Shown in pieces: positions 9,609-18,768 of a stretch of DNA of 64,000 bases. Made by a program: the position numbers and the translations under genes. The DNA comes from Choristoneura fumiferana. Lineage: Eukaryota; Arthropoda; Insecta; Lepidoptera; Tortricidae. Location: positions 19,560,230 to 19,624,229 of the forward strand of contig NC_133476.1 in NCBI RefSeq assembly GCF_025370935.1. Reading direction: 5' to 3'. Positions within the stretch are counted from its first letter, which is position 1; each line of letters opens with the position of its first letter. Under the pieces are notes generated by a model that was not told the origin of the DNA, did not search any database, and saw only the letters and a program-made list of their open reading frames with translations.

Positions 9609-10534
9609 GGTACAGCGCTGCAACAGCCGCCGCGGTGCGCTCGCTTTGCTCGCTCGACTCGCGTATCGCGTTGCAAAAGTGAAAAATTGCCTGAAGACCT
9701 TACCTTGTTCTTTATACTGTAAATTAATTTAATTTACGTAGAATATTTCTTTTCTGTCACTTCATCAGCACCTATTTAAGTGTTGAAGTTAACTGCATTT
9801 TATTTAACGAGTATGCCCAATTAAACTCTGTGCGGGCATACTGCTATTATATTTACACTGCTGCTATCGGCGAGAGACCTGTAATCGGCTTGCTGTATCT
9901 ATTGATATTTTTAAACTGTATGTTGGTTCTTCAGAATAAATAAATAAAAGTAATCGGATAAGGGTGCCTTTTTTCCTTAGCTACGGAACCCTAAAACGTC
10001 AGAAATTAACAATCTTCACATATATTTTTTGCGCTTAATGAATTATCTTTATTCTTGATTGTCTTATAACAGTAAGAGTTAAGTCACTGCCGTCTTGAAG
10101 AAATTATCTTGATTTGAACCGTCGAATGTTCTCTTAAAGTTAATAGAAACCAAAAACAACACGTTGTTTACATAGCAATTTTCTTCTGAATCCGTCTAGC
10201 CTTAAATAGTAATAAATACACACAAAAATATTCGCATTAATAATATAACTACAAAACTAAAATAGATCAACCCCAAATCGCAATAGATATTAATACCTAG
10301 TACAGACATTCTAAAAAAATCGATACAGTGTCAATCGATAATCACAATTACACGCACAATGGATATGGATTTTTCGAGTACGTCCTGCCATTAGGGTTGT
10401 CGAGGTTAAAGAGGGATGCTGCATTGTGCTCAGCCCCTAGTTAAACACGTGGTCGTGTCACTCGGAGATAATAGTGTGGTGAATCATACTAAAAACTATA
10501 TATTTTTTAAATCAGTTTTCTCACACGGATGTAA
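9609..10534. other. Mostly unique sequence
   Basis: A GC-rich patch (GCGCTCGCTTTGCTCGCTCG) lies near 9638 and a 9-bp stem AGTATGCCC/GGGCATACT at 9810-9842. The string CTACGGAACCCTAAAA near 9980 is an end of the GGTTCCG repeat. No gene seen. Confidence 0.45.
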
Positions 10535-10737
10535 TGTATGTATGTAAACTCTTTATTGAACAAAAGAAAATCAATATATACAATTAACACACTAAGATAG
10601 GTACATGTAAAAAGGCGAACTTATCCCTTAAAGGGATCTTTACCAGTCAACCTTTGAGTGGATGAGAGGAGCAATCATAGGGACCGAGAAAGAGTGATTT
10701 TAAAAGTCAGAAATAGTGGAAGCTGCTATACAGTGCT
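10535..10737 (-). repeat. LINE 3'-tail repeat (family A)
   Basis: TGTATGTATGTAAACTCTTT opens the copy; on the minus strand this is a 3' end reading AATAAAGAGTTTACATACAT. The AAGGCGAACTTATCCCTTAA, GGGATCTTTACCAGTCAACC and GTGGAAGCTGCTATACAG blocks match 58020-58230. A tandem CATA tail instead of poly(A) suits CR1-, L2- or RTE-like LINEs. Confidence 0.6.
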
Positions 10738-10821
10738 TTAAATAATTATTATGTATAAACTCATAAAAATAACCACGGAAAATCCACGGAAAAAGTTGCA
10801 CTTAAAGCGGACGGTACTACT

Positions 10822-10947
10822 GCAGGGCTACTACGAAACTCGAAGTTCGTATCGTACCGTCCCTCTCGCTCTCGAATTAAATAGTATTAAGTGTCAGAGG
10901 GACCGCACGACACGAACTTCGAGTTTCGAGTTTCGCAGTAGCCCTGC
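10822..10947. mobile_element. Foldback TIR element (family C)
   Basis: GCAGGGCTACTACGAAACTC at the left is matched inverted by GTTTCGCAGTAGCCCTGC at the right. The arms extend about 50 bp with small gaps, so most of the 126 bp can fold into one hairpin. A single-armed relative lies at 41135-41223 (minus). No target duplication seen. Confidence 0.65.
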
Positions 10948-11584
10948 TGGGTCACTTTCGTGAGTTTCAACTACCTATTTTCGTGGTCACATTTTTGAGT
11001 TTGCTGTAGAATTTGATGACATTTTAGATTATTGTTAGACGTCCTGTAGGTACTTCTACTAGTTAACCTGCATACTGTAACAGAATCTTCTATCATGCCC
11101 ACAAAAATCATACGGAATAAACGCTCTGCTGCTCTGACCCTAACAAAATATAGTTGTTTTACAATAACAAGGAAGCTTTTTGTTGGCTTTTTATCCAGTT
11201 ACGTAAACGATGGTGCTCTATATCGCTATCAACGATAGCTAAGCTAGATTAGGGGGGTACAGTGTACGAATAAAGGGTGTTATCACTGCCGTTATCATGG
11301 CAGCTTTGAAATATTTGTCTATTTTCCTCGCCGATAACTTTTGCTTTTACTTTGAATAATCTTTGCATTGATGGACTGAAATATTTTTGTCATCGCGTGA
11401 ACTGAGTTTCATGGTTCCAGGCATTCAGTTTGCAGGGTTTCTAGTCCTACAAGGAATCCTTATAGTTTTATCATGTCCGTCCGCCATTTTATTTTATCAT
11501 GGCTTAGCTTAGAGGTACGTTACCAAGACGTCCAAAAATATCTATACACCTTTATGTTACTCATCATTAGGTCAATCCATACTA
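10948..11584. other. Unique sequence, no feature seen
   Basis: No gene, RNA or repeat recognised. Confidence 0.45.
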
Positions 11585-11803
11585 TCCATACTAATATTAT
11601 AAATGCGAAAGTGTGTGTGTTTGTGAGTATGTTTGTCCGTCTTTCACGTCGAAACGGAGCGACGGATCAACGTGATTTTTGGCATAGAGTTTATGGGCCC
11701 GGGAGTGACATAGGCTACTTTTTATCCCGGAAAAATACAATTACCGAGGGAACAGCGCGCGATAACCGAATACCACGCGGGCGGAGACGCGGGAAAAAGC
11801 TAG
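11585..11803 (+). mobile_element. Non-autonomous Helitron (219 bp)
   Basis: Starts TCCATACTAATATTATAAAT and ends GCGGGAAAAAGCTAG, lying between host A (11584) and T (11804). TC start, CTAG end and insertion between A and T are Helitron hallmarks. The GTTTGTCCGTCTTTCACGTC and GAGCGACGGATCAACGTGAT blocks match 37185-37409. A chance open frame of about 100 codons runs through it and encodes nothing recognisable. Confidence 0.8.
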
Positions 11804-12244
11804 TGTATACATAATTGTTATATAGTTATAGCTATCCCCTTGACTGTACATAGGTTTTTTCTTTTAAATCGAAGTATATAAACACCACATTTTAAATATC
11901 AAGGCACGCGGAACAAAACCCGAATTTAATTCATAAAAGAAGTACCTATATAAATTTGTCCAAGGTATAATTAATTGATGCGTATCGTCCAGTAAACACA
12001 GGGCAAGTTTAGCCTTGTAATCTTAAATGTAGGAAATGCCATTGATACCGGCCTGTCGTTTGCCAAGGATTAAGCTGACAAGTCTTGATAACAATATCAA
12101 TTTATGCTCGTATTGGATATTTATGTTCGTTCGGGTCATCGGCATTGGAGATTAATGGGGATACTGGTCGTAATTTTGATCTTTAATTTGTTAATAATCT
12201 GTTAAATTATTACAACTTGTTTATTAAGTAAGTTTTGTTAAGAA
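11804..12244. other. Unique sequence, no feature seen
   Basis: No gene or repeat recognised. Confidence 0.45.
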
Positions 12245-12358
12245 TCTCATTTTGGATACAAGCTTTTCTTGCTGACTACATTGCCGTTGAAGAGTTTCGT
12301 CCTACAGAGACGACCCTGGCTGGACCACCAGAATTTCACTATCTACCAGATTATTTTA
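12245..12358 (-). repeat. Family B dispersed repeat fragment
   Basis: ATACAAGCTTTTCTTGCTGA and TGAAGAGTTTCGTCCT then CCTGGCTGGACCACCAGAAT are the reverse complement of the 3' part of the family B copies at 6.7 and 36.4 kb. It abuts the TTAA-flanked MITE that follows. Confidence 0.6.
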
Positions 12359-12362
12359 TTAA

Positions 12363-12591
12363 CCCCAACGCAAAAAGAGGGGTGTTATAAGTTTGACCGC
12401 TATGTGTGTCTGTCTGTGGCACCGCAGCTCTTAAACGGGTGCACCGATTTGAATTTGATTTAACCAACAAAAAGTTGGAAACCCCCGACTCTGTCACTTC
12501 AAAATTCAATATCTCAAAAACGGCAGAACCGCATTCAAATCGATTCACACATAGCGGTCAAACTTATAACATCCCTCTTTTGCTTCAGGGG
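12363..12591. mobile_element. piggyBac-like MITE with TTAA target duplication
   Basis: TTAA at 12359-12362 and 12592-12595 flanks a 229-bp element. Its ends begin CCCC and pair over about 45 bp: CGCAAAAAGAGGGGTGTTAT and AAGTTTGACCGCTATGTGTG at the left are matched inverted at the right. TTAA duplication and a CCC start are diagnostic of the piggyBac superfamily. A larger relative starts at 30601. No transposase frame is present. Confidence 0.75.
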
Positions 12592-12827
12592 TTAAAAAAG
12601 AAAGAAAAGAAAGTTTATTTTCAAGCAGAGACAGGTACATTGTCACTGCTGCTTGCTGCTATTGTGTAGTTATCACTGGAAGGGAGATCGGTAACGGTGG
12701 TTAAACAATAGGAAGTGCGCCTGAGTCGCGAAAGTGCGATTTTTATGCGCCGGTAGTTCCGTTTTTGCGATTTAACTGTTCAAGATTCAGTGGTTACGGT
12801 ATTTCAAACTCAAACTCAAACTCACAA

Positions 12828-13146
12828 TGAACTAAAAGAATTTCCTTGCTCACCCGCGACCTCACGATAGCTAAGCTTATGCAAAATATGCGTGTTCATG
12901 CAGTTCCTCCACCTCCACACTGTAAGAACACACACGAGTCACACAAACCCATCTGTCATCACCACCACACTGACGCCTTTCGAACTCAACCAGAGCTCAT
13001 CTTCAGAGTGACACAACCGTACACCATGCTACCAGTTGTTAGACTCAAACAACTGGGGTCTAACAACTGGTCGCGGGTGAGCAAGGAAATTCTTTTAGTT
13101 CATTGATATGGACCTCCGCAAAGTAACGCCTGATTCAATCAATTAT
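12828..13146 (-). mobile_element. Short Penelope-like element with inverted termini
   Basis: 319 bp between perfect 12-bp direct repeats TCAAACTCACAA (12816-12827, 13147-13158). The left and right termini are the same ones seen at 8034-8825, but the GIY-YIG fragment is missing. A local inverted repeat, CTACCAGTTGTTAGAC / GTCTAACAACTGG, sits at the internal junction. It keeps the 3' noncoding part with the hammerhead-like motif and looks like an internally deleted or template-switched copy. Confidence 0.75.
12968..13010 (-). ncRNA. Hammerhead-like motif, second copy
   Basis: Same order as the copy at 8176-8218: CTGAAGA, stem II GAGCTC/GAGTTC, GAAA. The following base is G instead of C, which breaks the 2-bp stem III. 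Probably inactive. Confidence 0.35.
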
Positions 13147-13468
13147 TCAAACTCACAACATTTATTTTGTGTTAAGGCAGGAGTTGAATAGAAACAAATT
13201 TGTTCTTTTAATTACTAACTTATTTTTCGTAGAGAGCGTGGGCAACAGTTAGTCACGTGATAAAAATCCTACTCTCCACTGATGTTTGAAGTCGAGCCTC
13301 AGCATAAGCCCCTAACCTGATCATATACCATTGCAAAGTCTAGCAGACAGAAGTCTATACTCGTATACTGCCTACTACACTTTTTAGGGCTAAGTAACTT
13401 TTCCATACCATCCTCCACGCGGGCGCTAACGATGGGCCTCAATGAGGAAGCTCAAAGTCACTCAAAGT

Positions 13469-13809
13469 GCTATGGAGAGGTCTATGCTCGGGGTTTCTCT
13501 GCGTGACAGAATCAGAAATGATGAAGTCCGCAGTAGAACTAGGGTTACCGACATCGCCCGAAGAATTGCGAAACTGAAGTGGCAGTGGGCGGGGCATTGC
13601 TCGCTGGACTGATGGCCGATGGGGTCAGAAGGTTCTCGAATGGCGTCCGCGGACCGGGAGACGAGCTGTCGGCAGGCCTCCAACAAGATGGAGCAACGAC
13701 CTGGTTAAGATCGCGGGATCGCGTTGGATGCAGAAAGCACAAGACCAACCAGTCTGAGTGGAGAGCCTTGGAGGAGGCCTATGTCCAGCAGTGGACGTCT
13801 TTCGGCTGA
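13469..13809 (+). pseudogene. RTE-type LINE reverse transcriptase C-terminus, frameshifted
   Basis: Three + frames in sequence encode the region after the reverse transcriptase domain of RTE LINEs. Frame one (13469-13612) has AMERSMLGVSLRDRIRN, then RRIAKLKWQWAGH, then a stop. Frame two (from about 13608) has TDGRWGQKVLEWRP and GRPPTRWSNDLVKIAGSRW, then a stop at 13755. Frame three ends EEAYVQQWTSFG and a stop. The LRDRIRN, WAGH, GRPPTRW and QQWTSFG blocks are the family's usual order. Two frame changes show it is dead. The upstream polymerase motifs are absent, so it is a 5'-truncated copy. It is followed by GATGATGA. Confidence 0.75.
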
Positions 13810-13916
13810 CATGATGATGAACTTCTTCATTGCTTGACAATAATTTCTGCGATAACTTTCGACAGTGGTCACAATTCAGCTCGTTCAACTGTAGCTAATA
13901 GTCCATAGCTATTATG

Positions 13917-14235
13917 GCCGTGAAGCCGTATGAAGCCGTGGTGGCCGAGTGGTTTTCCCTGTGGCCTCTCAAGCAGAGGATTGTGGGTTCAAACCCCGTG
14001 AGTTTTTCGAAATTCATGTGCGGATTCACATTTGAAATTTACCACGAGCTTTACGTTGAAGGCAAACATCGTAAGGAAACCTACACAAAAACCTGGAAAG
14101 CAATTCCATGGTATGGTGTGTGTGAAGTCCAATCCGTACCTACTGGGGAACCACGCCCCAAGCCCTCTCATTCTGAGAGGTCTGTGCCCAGCAGAGGGAC
14201 GTGTATAGGCTGTTGATGATGGTGATGATGATGAC
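13917..14235 (+). mobile_element. tRNA-derived SINE (family I), full length
   Basis: The head GTGGTGGCCGAGTGGTTTTC and B box GGGTTCAAACCCC are tRNA-like. The body holds TTTTTCGAAATTCATGTGCG and CACATTTGAAATTTACCACG, and the 3' end reads AGGGACGTGTATAGGCTG followed by a GATGAT tail. An 8-bp direct repeat CTATTATG (13909-13916, 14236-14243) may be the target duplication. Copies also lie at 24.4, 30.0, 31.8, 44.0, 58.8 and 60.8 kb, and as tail stubs at 15.6, 45.8 and 56.5 kb. Confidence 0.85.
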
Positions 14236-14243
14236 CTATTATG

Positions 14244-15374
14244 TATTACTAAACTATCCTTGCCACTTTCTTACACACAATTGTATCAGGGTCAAAACTG
14301 CCAGTCATATTAATAAAAATCACATCTCCAATACTTTATTTTCTTGCCCCAATTTGGCTAACGATAAAAGAAACGTTTTAATCGAAGCCAACGCGCAACC
14401 GATATCGATGTTTTATCGCTATCGATATTTCCTGGTCCGCGGTCGACATATTTATTGGCTATTAATCTTAACGCCTACATGTATCAGAAAATTAAACTAG
14501 TAACAATAAAGATGTATGACGATAGACCCAGTTTGGACAGAAAGAATAAGCCAAGTCGCGTTACATTGCGAGATCGTGAATGATTTGGACTTTACGGACA
14601 AATAAAAGTAGCTTTTGATTACAAAAATAATCAAGTAAATTTTGCTCTGGATACATTATCATAAAATAGTATTCGCAACCATTATTAGACGTCCTATCCA
14701 ACCACACCTCACACCATTTAGTTTTTTACCTTTTGGCTACAAAACATTGAAAACATACAAACAACGAAATTAGACTGCAATTTACACCCACATCTATCGC
14801 AGTTCGAAGAATTTCCCAATTTTCTTGCCTTCTCCAAAATATTACACAAAAGCGCGCTACAAATTAATCAAAATGTACCAAACATAAATAAATGTTTTTG
14901 ACAAAATCTTTGAAGTCGAAAGACAAAAGAAAGTAATCTAGTAATCGCACAAAGGACAAAGAATTCCTGAAGAATATTGCGATGTCGCTCCTGAAGAATG
15001 CGATGTCGCTAAAGTCGCAATAAGTCAAAACATGAATTTTCTCATACAACAAGCGCTCAATAGAAAAGTTATCAGAAAGGCTATGAAGGCGCGCCCAGCT
15101 TTGGGCCCACAAAACTAATAACTATTAACTATTGTTTTTTGTGTTTGGTGGTGGTACTGTTGGGACCGTTTAATATTTTTTTTTCTTTCTTTCTAATAAT
15201 AAAGACTATCTTTATAACACTAAGTACATAACATAGTTATTCTTATTTATAATGTAGTTGACGTTATTATTCCACAAGAATAAATTGCCAGGACAATCGT
15301 TATTACATGATTGATTAATAAACACCGAAATATCCAAACACTTTCATAAACTTTCTCATTTAAAATATTAGTAA
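14244..15374. other. Unique AT-rich sequence
   Basis: A short duplication (GAATATTGCGATGTCGCTCC and GAATGCGATGTCGCTAAAG, 14971-15020) is visible. No gene recognised. Confidence 0.5.
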
Positions 15375-15670
15375 CTAAGTGGCTGTTGCCCGCGACTCCG
15401 TCCGCGTAGAATCCTTTGTTGCTATCCCACGAGAACTATGCAATTTTCCGGGATAAAAACTATCCTGTCCTTCTCCAGGACTCAAACTGTCTGTTAAACG
15501 AATTTCATCTAAATCGGTTCAGCGATTTAGACGTGAAGATGTAATAAACAAACACTTACAAACTTTCACGTTTATATTCCATCCATCCATCCCAGCCTAT
15601 ATACGTCCCACTGCTGGGCAGAGGCCTCCTCTCAGAACAAGAGGGCTCACGTTTATATTCATAACTAAAA
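15375..15670 (-). mobile_element. Degraded Helitron remnant split by a SINE stub
   Basis: GGCTGTTGCCCGCGACTCCG at the left and CTTTCACGTTTATATTC at the right are the reverse-complemented 3' and 5' ends of a non-autonomous Helitron family. The body has CCGGGATAAAAACTATCCTG and ATCTAAATCGGTTCAGCG. Terminal bases are mutated, so exact ends are uncertain. Confidence 0.6.
15580..15646 (-). mobile_element. 5'-truncated SINE (family I) stub, 67 bp, with target duplication
   Basis: ATCCCAGCCTATATACGTCC and CACTGCTGGGCAGAGGCC are the last bases of the family I SINE. A perfect 14-bp direct repeat TCACGTTTATATTC (15566-15579, 15647-15660) shows this stub inserted as such by aborted reverse transcription. 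Confidence 0.8.
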
Positions 15671-16307
15671 ATTTGTATGCTGAAAGGCAAGACATGTTGG
15701 ACAGGACTTAAGATTATTGAACATCTATATACAATTTAATAATTGTATATACGAGTAGAAACTCATGTTTGACAAATAAAATTATCTTTATCTTTATTAA
15801 ATTAGTGAGAGTGGGATAAGTATATCTTAAATGGAACCTTATAGTCTTTAGGTACCTAATGCACCACGTTACACCAAAACGCATTCTCCAAACAACCCGT
15901 TGTGTAAACAAAATGTAAATTCGTCTGACGTACACCGTTACTTTTAATTACCCCTAATTGATGGAGTTATATTTCAAAGCACACTTAAAGTAGACAACAC
16001 ACTCGCATTTGTGTCTGTAGTTTTTCATCATGTTTTTGCTGTTGCTATGGGCGGAGTGGCCGTAAATTAAATTAAAAAAGAGTGTTACGGTCAGTTTACC
16101 AACTTATATATCCGATCCTTAGAATTCTGTTACCCATGTGGTAACGTAATGTAAAATGTAAAGTAAGTGTAAACGTGTGGTAATTCTGTTAGGGGCGCCG
16201 GCCGCGGCATTTTGTACTAGGTATATACCTATTCCATTTTGACCGCGCGCTTCCTAGCTGGCGCTAAAGTTATAATTGCATACGGGCGCTACATGGGCTA
16301 AAGACGC
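15671..16307. other. Unique sequence, no feature seen
   Basis: Contains a GC patch (GGGGCGCCGGCCGCGG) near 16192. No gene recognised. Confidence 0.45.
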
Positions 16308-16465
16308 CACAGGCCAGCAACCTGTCACTATTGTACCGTTTTTGTTTTTGTCAAACTTAAAACCTAAAATTGCTGGAAGTGTCTCCGAAGCGGTAACGTT
16401 TCGTGCGCGTACCCCAATTAGGAATACAGGCGTGATGTGTGTGTGTGTGTGTGTTTGTGTTAGGA
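16308..16465 (-). repeat. Dispersed repeat (family D), uninterrupted copy with GT tail
   Basis: The minus strand reads CACACACA, ATCACGCCTGTATTCC, ACGAAACGTTACCGCTTCGG, AGC(A)ATTTTAGGTTT, GGTACAATAGTGACAGGTTG. It matches 54545-54690 plus the part after 54908, and so serves as the empty-site reference for the LINE insertion there. Confidence 0.7.
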
Positions 16466-16784
16466 TTCTTTAGTCCTACAAGGACTTCTTCTAGTTTCGC
16501 CATGTCCGTCCGTGTCTTTTTCTCGTCTCAGTAAATACATAGTTGTTGGATTTGAAGATTTGCAAAATCATTTTTCGATTTCGGGATCAGTTTACAAAAT
16601 ATTAAGCTTTTAAATGTGACGATGACGTTTTTAGCGACGCGGAAAACCCTTCACAAGTTCACGGAAAAAAAGTGCAGATTGCAGCTCTGAAATACACGGC
16701 TATGTTTTCAGTATGAAAATTCTAGAGTAAAACAAATTACTGTGTCTACCCAATATGTAGTATTACATGGGTACACAATATGTA

Positions 16785-17214
16785 GTATAAAAACAGGCCA
16801 AATGCGAGTCGAGCTCGCGCACGAAGGGTTATTAGCAAAAAACTGGCAAAAAACAATTTTGTTGAATGGGAGCCCCCCTTAAATATTTATTTTATTTTAA
16901 TTTTATTATTTATTTTTAAAGCGATTATACAACTAAAGATTCTATGAATATTTCAAGCGACTACCTGTTGTTGTTATTAATATCAAGCAAAAAACGGCAA
17001 AACAATCATGTTTGTTGTATGGGAGCCCCCCTTAAATATTAATATTATTCCGTTTTTAGTATTTGTTGTTAAATCTGTGAAAAAATCAAGTGTCTAACTA
17101 TTACGACTCAAGAGATAGAGCCCTGTGACAGACGGACGGACCGACCGACAGACAGCGTAGTCTCAGTAATAGGGTTCCGTTTGCACCCTTTGGGTACCTA
17201 CGGAACCCTAAAAA
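16785..17214 (+). repeat. GGTTCCG-family lepidopteran repeat, full-length copy
   Basis: Begins AAAACAGGCCAAATGCGAGT, contains two ATGGGAGCCCCCCTTAAATA blocks (about 16867 and 17021), a GACAGACGGACGGACCGACC stretch, and ends CCTACGGAACCCTAAAAA. This wording is recurrent across Lepidoptera. Fragments lie at 6.9, 7.7, 7.9, 10.0, 29.1, 53.4-53.6, 56.1, 56.7 and 61.4 kb. The transposition class is not evident. Confidence 0.7.
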
Positions 17215-17405
17215 ATCCATATGAAAGTTCGTAGCGTTTAATTGGTCACGATCGTTGCGTTACGTTGGTGGCACTAAAACGATTAAAGTGCAGCACGAAC
17301 ACAGAAAAAATATTACGCGGTATATTTTTGTAGTACAATAAATTCTGATTAAAATTGTTATAAATGTTACGAGTAAGTAGGTAATGTCAAAACACAAGCC
17401 TCCTC

Positions 17406-17551
17406 CTCTGACACTGACACTCGCGATCACAATCAACCAACTTTGTATCCGTAAATTGTCATTTGGTTCTGTGCCCTTAGTGTAAGTTTTCGGTTACAAA
17501 ATACGTCTTTTGTAAACGAAACTTACACTAAGGGTACTGATCGCAAGTGTC
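17406..17551. mobile_element. Foldback TIR element
   Basis: GACACTCGCGATCA at the left pairs with GATCGCAAGTGTC at the right. The inner arms, CCCTTAGTGTAAGTTTTCGG and ACGAAACTTACACTAAGGG, pair almost perfectly around 17476-17536. No coding capacity. Confidence 0.6.
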
Positions 17552-18642
17552 AGAAACGTTACGCAATAGACCAGCATCTGGTCAGGTTCAGGGTTTCAAA
17601 CTATCTCAGTTCCGGATTCAGTGGCGTTAAAAAACCATAGTAGCTATACAAGATGTCAATTATATACCTAAGTAGATATTATTCACTATTATTTCTTATG
17701 GAATTTTGCCGCCCCCTCAAAATTGCCCCCCGCACCCACTACGAGTACGCTACGCCACTGTCCGGATTGCATTTAAGGGGCTACCCGAGGTTTTCATCGA
17801 TTTTTGACAAGTTTTGAATCGTATCTCCTACTTTTGCACTCCAGATAGAATTATAAGTCAAACGGCTATCGGTTCTCCAATCTTTTATCTCCATTTTTGT
17901 CTACCGAATTTTGAAAAAAATGTATACTTACTTAATTTTGTATGATTTTTGTAAATATTGTCTGAAAAAAAACTTATTTCGTATCTCTATTGACGTGAAA
18001 GATCTAACATATTCGAAATCTACATACTTGGGTTCGTCTTTGACGTCTTTAAATACTGATCGAAGGTTTTCATTTGAAACTAATTAACACAAAAGTTATG
18101 GCCAGAAAACCAGTTTTTTGGCCTAAAATTGTTCAATTGATGCCAAATATTTTGAAAACAATGAACTTTGAAGTAAATATGGGATATTATATATTGCTTA
18201 AAGCCGTTGTTGTTAATATAATAAGCTACAAAAATCATTAGAATACTAAGGAATTCAGATCGAAGGTCATTGGGGCATGGGATCCCCTTAAATCGGTTCA
18301 ACCACAGAACAATAATGTTTAAGCATGAAGAGGTATCAGACAAACCGACAGACTTACTTTATCACTCACACATTTATTAAGCCGGATTCATTTTCAAACC
18401 AATGTGGGAAGCTTTACATGTATGAAATTTGATATCCAAATAGGGTAAGGGGAAGAGCTGCGGATCGTCTACATTGAAATTAGTAGTTATACTAAACTAA
18501 TCCAAAATAGGGTACAACATAACTCTTGATACTCATAAATTTAATTGAAAACACAAATAATATGAAATTATAAATTGAGTAAAAAAATATTCGCTGCAAC
18601 AAATAAACGCCAAATAAATTAAGCGGTGCTTCATTTTATGCT
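17552..18642. other. Mostly unique sequence
   Basis: A low-complexity C-rich patch (GCCGCCCCCTC) sits near 17710. No gene recognised; the open frame at 18080-18343 has no recognisable features. Confidence 0.45.
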
Positions 18643-18768
18643 GGCACTTCACTTGGCATATTCACCGTAATATTTGGGTGTACGAATGAGATGCACTATT
18701 TCATTTCTAGCATGAACGATGGAGATGTCAATAGCGCAACGCGAATACACAACACCAAGTGAAGTGCC
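18643..18768. mobile_element. Small TIR element
   Basis: GGCACTTCACTTGG at 18643-18656 and its perfect inverse CCAAGTGAAGTGCC at 18755-18768 bound 126 bp without coding potential. No matching flanking duplication was found. Confidence 0.55.

Noticed and set aside
11473..11814. 113-codon open frame
   Set aside because: Most of it lies in the Helitron at 11585-11803, and the residues follow the repeat, not a protein family.
13914..14216. 100-codon frame
   Set aside because: Entirely inside a tRNA-derived SINE.
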